Source: Ephemerocybe angulata
Lineage: Eukaryota; Basidiomycota; Agaricomycetes; Agaricales; Psathyrellaceae
Direction: 5' to 3'
Length of the DNA: 64,000 nucleotides
Assembly: GCA_013368325.1 (NCBI GenBank)
Contig: JAACJK010000230.1
Span: forward strand, 124,001 to 188,000
The number at the start of each line of letters is the position of its first letter. Positions within the stretch are counted from its first letter, which is position 1. The notes under the pieces are model-generated. The model did not search any database and was not told the origin of the DNA. It was given only the letters and a program-made list of their open reading frames with translations. A program made the translations under genes and the position numbers. Positions 23,158 to 33,072 of this stretch are shown one piece after another.

Positions 23158-23242
23158 GGCCTGATGGTCTAGTAGTATGATTCCTTGTTAGGGCTTAACA
23201 GCAATTTCGAGGAGGTCCCGGGTTCAATTCCCGGTCAGGCCC
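23158..23242 (+). tRNA. tRNA-Pro (anticodon AGG) copy 1, 13-nt intron
   Basis: Acceptor strands GGCCTGA and TCAGGCC pair fully. The anticodon stem CCTTG pairs with CGAGG, and the loop reads TT-AGG-G, so the anticodon is AGG (proline). An intron of about 13 nt (CTTAACAGCAATT) follows position 37. The T arm CCGGG-TTCAATT-CCCGG is perfect, position 73 is C, and a TTTTT terminator lies about 10 bp downstream. Confidence 0.92.
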
Positions 23243-23529
23243 TAGGTGATCTTTTTGCACTGTTTGGAGGGGAACGAGCGGCATAGGGTTAATGAGAGGG
23301 TATTCAAACCGGTTGGGTGAGTTTTTTCGGCCTTTCTGCGGCTTTTTGGACAGCGGATTTCTGCACTGAGCTCCACTTTCCCTGAACTGGATGCACGATT
23401 GGAACCGCCATTTTGTTCATACAAGGACCGCCAGGGATTGAGCCGACGCAGCGCGCAGCTGTCTGGCGCTTGGATCCCGCAAATTTAGCGCCGGGCGCTT
23501 CTGAATGCCACTGCCAAGCCTCCCTTCGT

Positions 23530-23616
23530 GGCCTGATGGTCTAGTAGTATGATTCCTTGTTAGGGTGCTTGTTTACAATCTCGAGGAGGTCCCGGGTTCA
23601 ATTCCCGGTCAGGCCC
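23530..23616 (+). tRNA. tRNA-Pro (anticodon AGG) copy 2, 15-nt intron
   Basis: The mature part is identical to copy 1. The intron after position 37 differs (TGCTTGTTTACAATC, about 15 nt). A TTTTT terminator follows within about 15 bp. The 5-prime flank carries GCGCCGGGCGCTTCTGAATG, shared with copy 4. Confidence 0.92.
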
Positions 23617-24020
23617 TAGTATCTGTTTTTGCTTTGGTTGAGGAGGCGAGGGACGAAGGGTACAGGTGGGATAGGGTATGCAGAGAAGCTTTCATATACG
23701 GTAGGGCAACCTTTTTTTCTTTTTTTTTCTTACTTGGTTCGAGAAATCACAGACTTTGATGAAAGTGAGTCTGTTGGGCACTCAGGTAAGGAGACTCAGG
23801 AAAAGGGGCGCCGAAGGGTACAAGGGGGAGTGTGTGACCAAGGTCCAGAGAACAGGCATGATAGACGTCACCAGATATCTATCTTTTCTTCAATTCCACT
23901 AACGATGCAACAGTCAACAACAGCTCCACCTCATTCACAGCCAACCAGTCCTCCGGAGACCCAAACCCGCTCCCCGAAACCCGCGCAGAGCGCGTAGCGC
24001 ACATGTCAAAGCCACGCACA

Positions 24021-24115
24021 GGCCTGATGGTCTAGTAGTATGATTCCTTGTTAGGGAAAGGCGCTTGCCTATTCTGGACTCGAGGAGGTCCCGGGTTCAA
24101 TTCCCGGTCAGGCCC
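24021..24115 (+). tRNA. tRNA-Pro (anticodon AGG) copy 3, 23-nt intron
   Basis: The mature part is identical to the other copies. The intron is the longest of the set (about 23 nt, starting AAAGGCGCTTGCC) and can form a small hairpin. A run of T residues starting about 8 bp downstream is a strong Pol III terminator. Confidence 0.92.
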
Positions 24116-24380
24116 TAGCTGATTTTTTTTTGCGTGCATCGAGAGGAGGAACGAGCGGGATAGGGTATGTAGAAGGATTTCTTTTTGCACATTACAGAGA
24201 CTGGTATCTGTCATTTTACTGTGGCTCCAGACACCAGTATACAGGCCCAATCATACGTTGCAGAACCACCAATTGTCCGTCCAACAACAACTCGAAACGC
24301 CGTCCGACGTCGGTTGCCAGTTCACTTCCGAGATTTAAGCGCCGGGCGCTTCTGAATGTTCGCCTCGAAGCAACATTCAT

Positions 24381-24467
24381 GGCCTGATGGTCTAGTAGTA
24401 TGATTCCTTGTTAGGGCGTTCGTTCGCAATTTCGAGGAGGTCCCGGGTTCAATTCCCGGTCAGGCCC
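24381..24467 (+). tRNA. tRNA-Pro (anticodon AGG) copy 4, 15-nt intron
   Basis: The mature part is identical to the other copies; the intron (CGTTCGTTCGCAATT) is unique. The 5-prime flank repeats GCGCCGGGCGCTTCTGAATG of copy 2. A TTTTTT terminator lies further downstream than in the other copies, after a TAGGG-rich stretch. Confidence 0.92.
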
Positions 24468-24893
24468 TAGGGATAGGGATAGGATAGGGCTAGTTATAGG
24501 GCTAGGGCATCCTTTTTTCTTCTCCTCCCTTGTTCAGAAGTTCTTGAGCCATATTTGCAGGGAATGAATGAACTTCAAAGGAAAGGCCGATTTTTTTTAA
24601 CCCTTTGCTTAATGGTAAACATCTGGCAATTTTTTACACCATCTACGGAGCCCGGAAAATGGGGAGGATATATTCAGAGGAATATCCGACTTGGTCCCGT
24701 CCACATTTCAACTAAAAGAACACGGAAGAAGAGATAGAATTTAAAAGAATTACACGCGAAACGACACCTGTCCTCCATCTCTTCTGTCTCGCTGACCCAA
24801 AAACTTGAAACTTAAATCGTCAAACAATACAACCCTATACATATTTCATCCCGCTCGTACCCCTCCCCCAAAACCGCGCAAAAAGAACATCTA

Positions 24894-24978
24894 GGGCCTG
24901 ACCGGGAATTGAACCCGGGACCTCCTCGAAATTGCTGTAAAGCCCTAACAAGGAATCATACTACTAGACCATCAGGCC
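24894..24978 (-). tRNA. tRNA-Pro (anticodon AGG) copy 5, opposite strand, 13-nt intron
   Basis: On the - strand the mature part is identical to copies 1-4. The intron (CTTTACAGCAATT) differs from that of copy 1 by one base, so these two are the closest pair despite opposite orientation. A TTTTT run follows on the - strand. Confidence 0.92.
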
Positions 24979-25536
24979 GATGGAGGTGGGGCGGGACGTG
25001 AGGCCAAGGGCGCAGGGCGGCAGGGGCGGAGGCGCGAGGACGAGGGTTTGGGTTGGAGTGGCAGAGGCGAGTCGGGCGAAGTGTCGGAGCGAGATTAGGC
25101 GCTCTGTAGCTTTGAGTCTAAGTCTGTACTGGGTCGTCAAGCTCAGGTTTTAAGGTAAGCTGTGAACGAAGTTGTGCCAACGTTTTTCCCACCCATTCAT
25201 GCAAGTCAAAAAGACTTGTCCCCACCTTTCATCGTTTGACAAACCGAACGAGTTAGAAGTCGCCATTGCTGCTAATACTACACATAATGCAAGGGAAAGT
25301 CAGAAGTGTAAAATGACCTGAGAAGAAACCAGAGAGAAAGTAGAAGAGTCCGTATATCCATCCCATCCCTTGAGTGAAACCGACCGCCCACCGCGGCCAT
25401 TAAAGTTGTAAAATCCGAGCACCCGCCACACAATTTATCTTTCCCCTTGGATCTTCAGCATCTCCGCCACCCAAAGCTCGGACGCCGCCGGATCTCGGTG
25501 TGCGCCCTGCAGATATCCGTTCGACTGTCCAAGTCC
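24979..25536. other. Intergenic region between the tRNA array and the stress-protein gene
   Basis: Holds the 5-prime side of the - strand tRNA and the 3-prime untranslated side of the universal-stress-protein gene. No open frame with protein-like features was found. Confidence 0.5.
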
Positions 25537-26713
25537 CTATCCTTCAAAGTGCAAGCCGCGCTTCGGATCCGCCTTCCTCTTCTCCACAGCCTTCTTGAGC
25601 TTACGCTCCGGCCGGACGACAATAACGGGCACCGGCGAATGCGAAAGACAATACCTTTCGAGTGTTAGACGGACGTCCGTTAATAGGGAAGGACGGGAGG
25701 ATGAGTTGGACTACTACTCACTTGCTAATGCTGCCAACGCCACCAAGGTTGAGACCCATGATCCCCCGCTTTCCTCTCGTGCCGACGACGAGCGAGTCGG
25801 GTCTGTAGAGAGCGATGAGACGGTCGATGGAATCCGTAATCTTCCCCGGGATATACTCCACCGCCAACGACAGCTACACACACCCATCAGCACCCACCTC
25901 AAACCTCGAATCGCAAGCCGCGTAACGCACCTTCCTCTCCGGATCCACACTCGCATTCTTCGCCTGCAGCGTCCGCATGAGCCCCCTCGCCTCCTCCCTC
26001 AAAATCCCATGATCCTTCTCCAACACCTCCTCCCCCACGCCCCTAAACACAATAATCTCATCCCCATCCTGCAACAAACTCTCCAAACACCAATCCAACG
26101 CCTCCTGCCCACTCTCATCCGGACTCGCAGCGCACAAATACCCGCGCGTATTCCGCGTGCGCTTGTACCCCGCGCTCTTCACCTGCAGCGTAAACGAGAA
26201 CATGCTCGCAAGCGGGTTCTCGAACGTGTCAAAGCTCACTTTCGGGGTGTACGTCTTCCCCGCCCCACCGTGCCCCCCAACCCCCCCATGTGGGTTCTCT
26301 ATGCTGTACGCGCGCGTGTGCATGGCGCTGTGCAGCGGCGGCGAGCCCGGGGCGCTGTGCGACGGCGGGGGGACGTGCGAGGGCGGCGGCACGGGCTTGC
26401 TCGCGCGCTCCGCGGCGGTCATCCCGAGGTGGTGGTGCGGGGACGTCGCTGTCGCTGTATGACTCGGGTGTGGTTGTGCGGGGTGAGCGGCGGTCATGTA
26501 GCCTGCGTCGGGGGCGCTGAGGGTGTGGTGGATGGCGGGGGCGGGGGCAGGTGGGGATGTGGATGCGGGCGGGGTGGGGGGCAGCGAGGCCGGGGAGCCA
26601 CTGCGTGGCGAGGGCGGCATCGGTATACGGGTGCTGTCTGGGCCGCCTGGCGAGGAGGCCCGGGAGGAGGGAGCCTTGAGGGCGCTGCGCAGGGGTTTGG
26701 CGAGACTATCCAT
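25537..26713 (-). CDS. Universal stress protein (UspA-fold) with a long low-complexity N-terminus
   Basis: 350 residues from three exons: 26713-25931, 25873-25722, 25654-25537. Residues 1-150 are Pro/Ser/Ala/His-rich and probably disordered (SPRSGSPASLPPTPPAST). The Usp domain starts after TYTPKVSFDTFENP: GYLCAASPDESGQEALDWCL, DGDEIIVFRG, EYIPGKITDSIDRLIALY, and the nucleotide-binding region PDSLVVGTRGKRG with SISKYCLSHSPVPVIVVRP at the end. Such proteins bind ATP or act as stress-response regulators; the exact role is unknown. Intron 1 (25930-25874, 57 nt, GTGCGT...TGTGTAG) is supported because joining DPERK to LSLAVEY restores family similarity; reading through it meets a stop. A basic tail (KKAVEKRKADPKRG) ends the protein. 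It is divergent from the WW-domain gene, 136 bp away. Confidence 0.85.
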
Positions 26714-26849
26714 TGTGCGATGTGGGTAGGAGGAGGTAGATTGGATGGATGTTCCAGGCCGGCGTTGCCACTGAGTCGGAGCTCGGATTTATTGGGGCTC
26801 CGGCTTGATCAGCGGTGGAACAGCGCGGTTGCACCTAACCTGTATCGTC

Positions 26850-27789
26850 ATGTCCGCTAAATCTGCGTCGAGAGAGAGCACGCCTGTCCCCGTGGAGGAG
26901 GTCGCGACGGGCTCGAAGGAGCCCACGCACGAGGAGGAGGAGCAGGCGCCATCGACGGAGCCCACACCACCACCACCGCCAAACCACGCCTGGCAAGCCA
27001 TCTTCTCCCCGCAACACAACGCCTACTACTTCTACAACGCCGAGACGCAGGAAACGACATGGGTTAACCCGCTGCAAGGACCCGAAACAGCTTCCACTTC
27101 CGCATCCACATCCACGCCTGCATCATCATCGACACCCCCCGCCGCCTCCACACCTGCAGCAGAACCAGCATCCGAGTCAAAATCCACCTCCCCCGAACCC
27201 TCCACGTCCACCACCACACCCGCTCTATCGCACTACGCCGCCCTCCAAGCAGCCGCAGAAGCACAAGGCATCGACCCCGCCCTCGCCCACCTCGACCCCT
27301 CCCTCCTCAGCGCCATTCCCGGCCAACAAACAGACGCCTCCGGTACGCATCCCCCCTCTTCCCCTCCCTCCTTTCCGCTTCTCAGTGACAGCGGCCTAAA
27401 CTAACCGCCCTCTTATCTATGCAGGCATCCCCCTCTTCACCGCCAAATTCAACCGCCACACCGGCGCCTTCGCCAAAAAGGACGCCCGCGACCCCTCCCA
27501 CCTCTCCGAGCACGAGCGCGCAAAGCGCATGTCCGAGTTCTACTTCGACGTCGGCAAGTGGGAGGAAGACCTCGCGCGCTACGGCGGCTCCATCCGCGCG
27601 TCCAATCCCGCGTCGGGTTCCGGTTCCTACACTACAGGAGCAGCAGGAGGGGCGGGGGCGGGGGAGGAGTGGGAAGACGATGGCCAGGGCGGGAGGAAGA
27701 GGAAGAGGCCGTCGAAGAAGGAGCTGAATATGTTCAAGGAGAAGAAGAAGCAGAAGAAGCTCGCGAAGACGGCGTGGTTGAGGAATTAG
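26850..27789 (+). CDS. WW-domain protein of the fungal nuclear type
   Basis: 285 residues in two exons, 26850-27342 and 27425-27789. After an acidic N-terminus one WW domain spans about residues 45-77 (HAWQAIFSPQHNAYYFYNAE, ETTWVNP), with the two signature Trp and the Tyr pair that bind proline-rich ligands. A Ser/Thr/Pro-rich linker follows. The C-terminal part (FTAKFNRHTGAFAKKDARD, RAKRMSEFYFDVGKWEEDLA) is typical of a conserved fungal protein with a single WW domain. The end is Lys-rich (KRKRPSKKELNMFKEKKKQK), probably a nuclear signal. Its role is not established; a link to RNA processing is an inference from the domain type. It shares a 136-bp divergent promoter with the stress-protein gene. 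Confidence 0.82.
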
Positions 27790-28011
27790 ACGCTTTTCCT
27801 TTCTTACTTCACTCATGCATACATACCGCCTCGCCGACTCATCGATGAGACTCCGATTCTGACTGGGACTCATCCTCATCATGTAGTGTACCTCTTCAGC
27901 AATATAAATACAATAGAATATGTGCAACGAAACGCGTACCCAAAAACTACCTAAGCCTTTCAAGTATCAAAGTCAAGCATCACAATGGCCAGCAACAAGC
28001 CCCTCCACACC
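27790..28011. other. Convergent 3-prime region between the WW-domain and FHA genes
   Basis: The two genes end tail to tail about 220 bp apart. An AATAAA-like signal context (AATATAAATACAATAG) follows the WW gene. No other feature. Confidence 0.4.
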
Positions 28012-31000
28012 CTACGTAGTCTTCGTCCTCGCCCGACTACTCCTCATAACCCTCTTGGGCTGCTCCTCGCCCTCCTCCTTAACCTTCACCTTCGCCGCCG
28101 CCCTCCCCTTCGCCCCCGTCCCCGCCCCACTCCCACTAGCCCCAGGCGTCGCAGCCGCCGTCCCACTCCCCGCAGCCCCCGTAGTCTTCCTCGACACCCT
28201 CACCTTCGTCGTCGCCGGCGCCGCCTTGCCCTCACCCGCCTCCGCCCCCTCAGCATCAACACCTTCCTCCCTCCCCGCCCTATGATTCTCCTTTTCTTTC
28301 TCCTTCACACCAGCCCTCAAAGCCGCAGGCGCCGTATTCGGCGTCTTCACCCCCGCCCTCCCCGCCCTTCCCGCCGCAGCCGCACCCGTCGAAGTCGACG
28401 TCGACGCAGCAGCGCCCCTCGTCGTCGTAGTGGTTCTTGTGGCAGCAGCCCTCGACCCACGAGCCGCAGGCGTCTTCACCGCCGCCGGAGCGCGTATCCG
28501 ACTCGCACCAGCCTTCCTCCCCGTCGACCCCCCATCGGTACTCGTGCTCTTCCCCGTATCATCCGCATCCCCCTCATCCCCTTCTCCACCATCCTGCTCC
28601 TCCTGCTTGACAACAGCAGTCCTCGTACGCGACGCTGGCGCGCGCAACCTCGACTTCGCAGGGGGCTCAGTAGGCGTCTTCCTCCCACCCGCCGTAGGTA
28701 CAGGAACAGCCCTCTTACTTCCCCCTGGAACAGATGCAGTGGTGGAAGAAGAGGCCTTCGCACCCCGCCCCCTCTTCGCAGGTGCAACGACCTCCTCCAC
28801 AATCTCGACCCCGTCCTCATCATGCCCCACAACATCCATCTCATCCTCCCCTTCCACCTCCTCATCTATATCTTCTGTGATAGGAGCAGGAAGGGCGGCC
28901 TTGCGCCCCCGCTTCACAGGCGCGGGCGTAACGAGCTTTGACGACGCCTTGGCCTTGCCCTTCGCACTCGCCGCCACTTTCGGCGTCGCAGCCACCTTCT
29001 CCTTCGCTTTTTCCTTCCCCTTCGCCTTGGACGTCACAGCGGCCTTCGCCTTGCGCGGCGGCGGGAGGGGCGGTTCGTCGTCGTCGTCGTCAACTTCCTC
29101 CTCCTCCATCTCATCCTCCGGCGTAGCCTCCACCTCGATAACCATGCTAATCTCCTCCTCCTCGATAACCTCCTCCACAGGCTGCGGCGTCCTCGTCCTC
29201 GCACGCGGCGACTTTCTCCGCGCAAGCGGTTCGACCGCCACCGCGGTGGGTTCGCGCGACACCGAGCGGCTCCTACTGCGCGTCTGGACCTATATACATC
29301 CGTCATTAGTTAGGACACAGTTGATAATATATAAAATGGATGGATGTATGGATATGGAAGTGACTGAATGAATGAATAAATACGCACCGTGGGCTCGACG
29401 ACCTTCAACCCCTCATCCGCACCAGCCTCAGGTTCCTCCACCTGCGCCGACGCCCCCCGCGTGCGGCTCCTCCCAGTCTTACTCGGCGGCTTTGTCTTGC
29501 TCACAGGTTTCGCTGCTGGAGCCGCCGCCGCTGCAGTCGACGGAGCCGCAGCACCACGCAAAAGACGCGCTCGGCCTCTCGTCTTCTTTGGAGCCTCATC
29601 ATCCTCTCCATGCTCTTCCTCCTCCACTTCCTCCTCCCGACCGCCTTGCTGCTCCTGCTCCTGTTCGTCTACAGCCTGCTCCGACATCTTCCCCTCCGCC
29701 TCATCAACCTCCATCTCCGCCTCCTCCTGCGGCTCCGGCTCAACGATAACAGGAATACCCCTCCTAGGCGTAGCAAGCCCAAGACTCTTCCTCGCCTCGG
29801 GTTTCAACAGCGAGAACGACACATCCGCCTCAACCTCTGCCTCCTTCTCCTTTTCCTCCTCTCGCTCCAGAACGACGTCCTCCACGCGCTCAGCCTGCTC
29901 CACCTCCACATCCTCATCATCGTCATCCCCAAAGGTCGGCTGCAAATACAGCTTCTTCACACTCGGCGCAGGCGTCCTCTGCATCTGCGCCGGTGTCCTC
30001 GAAGGCGTCGCACCCGCCATCGCACCACCCGCACCCGCACCAAGTCCCATACCAGTATTGGCAGCTGGAGTGGAAGTGGAAGTAGAAGTAGACGCAAGAG
30101 GCCTCAAAGGCGTGGCACCACCCGGCGCAACGCTCCTCCTCCTCTTCATAACCTCCACCGTCTCCTTCATCTTCTCCAACAAACTCCTCGCATCCTCCTC
30201 CTCCCCCTCCCCACTCGTCCTCCTCCTCCCCACCACCCCCACACCTCCCTCCCCTCCCTCACCCCCCTCCTCCTGCTCCGCATCATCAAACGGATTCCCT
30301 CCAGACCTAGCATCCTTCTTCGACCCCGACCCCGCACTTTCAAACAACGCAATACTCGGCTTCACAGGACTCGCACTCCCATACACACTCCTCCTCCCCC
30401 TCGCCTTCTGCGGACTCAGCCCCGCCCCGGGCACACCCCCCACAAAGAAATTGTCCGGCTCCCTCAACGCACTCCTCCGTCGCTCCGCGATCGCACGGCG
30501 CTCCTCCTCGCTGATGTTATGGTGCCCACCGCGCCGCGGCGTCTCGCGCACAGGGGCGTCTGCAGCTGGGGTAGATGAGGGGCCGGCGGCGGTGGTGGTA
30601 GAGGAGGAGGGTGTGGAGGGTACGACGAGGTCTTTGACGCGCCAGGGCTGCTCTACGAGCACCCGCCGCGCTTCGACTCCTCCCAGGGAGAAACGGCCTG
30701 GTGCGCCCCCTGCTGCGACGGCGGGACCGCTGGGGTTGCTGCCTGCAGTGGCAGTGGTGGTACCTGGACGCCCGAAGAGGTTGTTGGATTTGGGCTGCTG
30801 TTTGAATTGGGGGGTGAAGAAGGAGCCGAGGGTGCGCCGTGCTGGGGTTTGGAGGATTGAGGGGAGGGGCGCGGCGTGGTCGTCGTCCTCTTCTTCCTCT
30901 TCTTCTCCTCCTTCGTTTTCGATGTGCTCGTTTTCGTTTTCGCCCTCTTCCTCTTCCTCGACGTTGACTTTGACTTGATCAATTTCTGCGTCGTTGGATT

Positions 31001-32585
31001 GGACAGCAGCTTGCTCTGGCTGCTCTTCTTCTTCCCCTTCTTCGACTTCCTCCTCCTCTTCATCCTCTTGGGTGAAGTTTCGGTTCTGTGGTCGCGGAGG
31101 TGGCAGCTCTGGTTCCTCGTCCGAGGACGAGCCAGGTTCCTCCTTCTCCTCCTCCTCACCGCTGTTAAACGGCCAGATCCTCTCCAACGACTTCCTCCAC
31201 AACGGTTTACTATTCGTCCCATTATCCTTCCTCTCCTTTCGCTGTTCAAGCGGCTGCTCGTACTCCTCATGCTCTTCTTCTTCATCCTCCTCATCCGAAT
31301 CCACATCCATAGCATCATCGCTATACTCTTGTGCCCCTGGAGGGTTAATAGCCCCTCCATACCCATACCTCTCAAAGTCATCCCCCTCCTCCTCCTCCTC
31401 GCCCTCCCCATCGCTATCACTCTCCTCCCCAACAACAGTCTCCAGCACCTCCCTTTCCTCTTCCTCCTCCTCCGCGCGTATCACCGCCCGCTGCGCACTC
31501 CGAATAAGCACCGCACGATGCAAGGTGTTCCTCCCCATACTCTTCCTCCTTGGGGGCGTGCGCGGTGGGGGCGACTGCACCGTCGCCTGCCGCATCTGCC
31601 TTTGCTGCAGCACGCTCGGCTGGGGCTGGCGCATACGCACGGGGGACGGCGGCCCCAATTCTTCTTCTGCTACATCCTCGAGGATGACGAGGTCCCTGTC
31701 CTCTTGCACCACGCGCGGGTGGTTCCCGTCGACCAGCACGATCTCGTCCTCCTCTTCGTCCTTGTCATTGTCGTTGTCGTCGTCTTCGGCGTGGCTGGGC
31801 TGCCCGCGTTGGGGTGTGGGGCTGCTTTGCTTGAGAGGGGTGAAGGGTGCGCGGGAGAGCGCGGAGGGCTTTGAAGGGCTCCGGAATTGGTTCTTGAGCG
31901 GGCTCTGGAGGATGCGCAGGTTCTCCCGTGGGTCGTTGCTGGGGCGCGGGGAGAAAACTTGCGCGGATTGGATCATTGAGAGGCGTAGTTTCCGGTTAGT
32001 TACAGCTGCGAGTCGATGTAGTGGATGAGTTGGGTTGTGGTAGAGGATGGAGAGGGAGGAAGGTGCTCACGGGAAGGCGCGGCGAAGAGCTCTGCGCGCA
32101 TCTCTTTGGGTGGGTAGGTGAACCTGAACCGTTTGCCGTGGATCTGGAACTCCGAGTTGTTCGATATGGGGACGATGGTGGGTGAGGCGTCACTCTTGGG
32201 GAAAACTTCGCATCTGTCGACGATGGCACCGGTCTCACCATGGACGGCCAGGAAAGCCTGTGTCGACGCGATGAGCCATGCCATTGAATGAAAGTGTATT
32301 TATGAAATGTAATCTAATACATACCTTGCGATCCTGGAACATCATCTTGCAGTGCAGCAGCGCAACGTCGGGGTAGTATAGACGCACGCTGCACTTAGGG
32401 TCCCTCCCGAACGTCAGCTCCTCCGTGTCGATCCCAAACGAGGTGATCACTGTGTCCGCTCCACCCGCCAGGCTCAGCTGTTTCGGGCTCATGGTCTTCA
32501 ACAGGCTCAGCGTTCCAAATTTTCCGATCTGTTCAAGCCCCGATGTGTCCATTATCGAGGCCGACGTGCGTGCTGGGGACGCCAT
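28012..32585 (-). CDS. Large FHA-domain protein with acidic and basic low-complexity regions
   Basis: 1447 residues from four exons: 32585-32325, 32257-32071, 32005-29388, 29289-28012; phases agree. Residues about 25-150 form an FHA phosphothreonine-binding domain: LTFGRDPKCSVRLYYPDVA holds the G-R and S-x-x-H-like elements, then ALLHCKMMF and a C-terminal FQIHGKRFRF. The long remainder is disordered: acidic blocks (EEEEVEEGEEEEQPEQ), SP/TP sites, SLLEKMKETVEVMKRRRS near the middle, then a Lys/Ala/Pro-rich basic tail (KAKGKEKAKEKVAATPK, KTPAARGSRAAATRTTTT). An N-terminal FHA domain with acidic then basic tails suggests a chromatin-associated scaffold; similarity in layout to Ki-67 is only an analogy. 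No kinase or other enzyme domain is visible. The gene is convergent with the WW-domain gene. Confidence 0.8.
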
Positions 32586-33072
32586 AACGTATTATTGCCG
32601 CGTTGGTGAATCGGGTCGGGCCGTTTCTTCGTTGGCTTTGATTTGCTTGCGCGTTGCCGTTGTTGCTGTCGTCGTCGTCGTTGATGATGGGTTTCAGTAC
32701 CGTGGGTGGCCCGTTGTCGAGGGCGCGGGTGGTTCGAGCGGCGAGCTCGAGGGGCGGTGGTCCCGAAGATCGATGTTCGTTGACAACAGATGGGACGGCT
32801 TCGGCGGACGCGACTCGAACACGCACATCACGTGGAGCGCGAGGTTCTCACGGTACGCGGATCTTGGGGCCCGGGCCCCATGGTCCGGACAGCCGCTTGA
32901 GCGCTAATTGGGTGACGTCGAGCGCCGTCAGGGACTGAAACAACAACCACCTCACACCACCGTCATCATATGCTGCACATAAAAGCCAGCCATAACCCGC
33001 CCTCTTTCCTTCACTACCTTCACCTTCGAACATCACGCTCATACTTGCCATATACACCCTGCCTCGTTAATT
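32586..33072. other. Divergent promoter region between the FHA gene and an F-box gene
   Basis: Contains no protein gene. The right 100 bp (with CACATAAAAG at 32976-32985, about 90-100 bp before the ATG) resembles the promoter of the F-box gene at 37437, so promoter and gene were copied together. Open frames on the left overlap both strands and lack domains. Confidence 0.5.

Larger units (their letters stand above)
23158..24978. repeat. Dispersed array of tRNA-Pro(AGG) units
   Basis: Five tRNA genes lie within 1.8 kb. The similarity of copies 1-3 extends past the genes into a downstream module of about 60 bp (T-run, then GAGGAACGAGCGGGATAGGGT or close variants), and copies 2 and 4 share an upstream module of about 25 bp. 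The array therefore arose by duplication of units larger than the tRNA. Between units there is no protein gene; a 24469-24510 stretch is rich in TAGGG-like words. Confidence 0.75.

Noticed and set aside
24469..24510. TAGGG-rich stretch resembling interstitial telomere repeats
   Set aside because: The spacing of TAGGG words is irregular (GGATAGGGATAGGATAGGGC) and not the regular TTAGGG unit; it lies beside tRNA genes whose flanks also carry ATAGGGT, so low-complexity drift is more likely.
28430..31976. Very long open frames on the + strand opposite the FHA gene (up to 529 residues)
   Set aside because: They are mirror images of GC-rich, low-complexity coding sequence (Ser/Leu/Arg runs opposite Glu/Asp/Lys/Ala runs). 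No start context, domain or splicing supports them; the - strand has an FHA domain and consistent intron phases.
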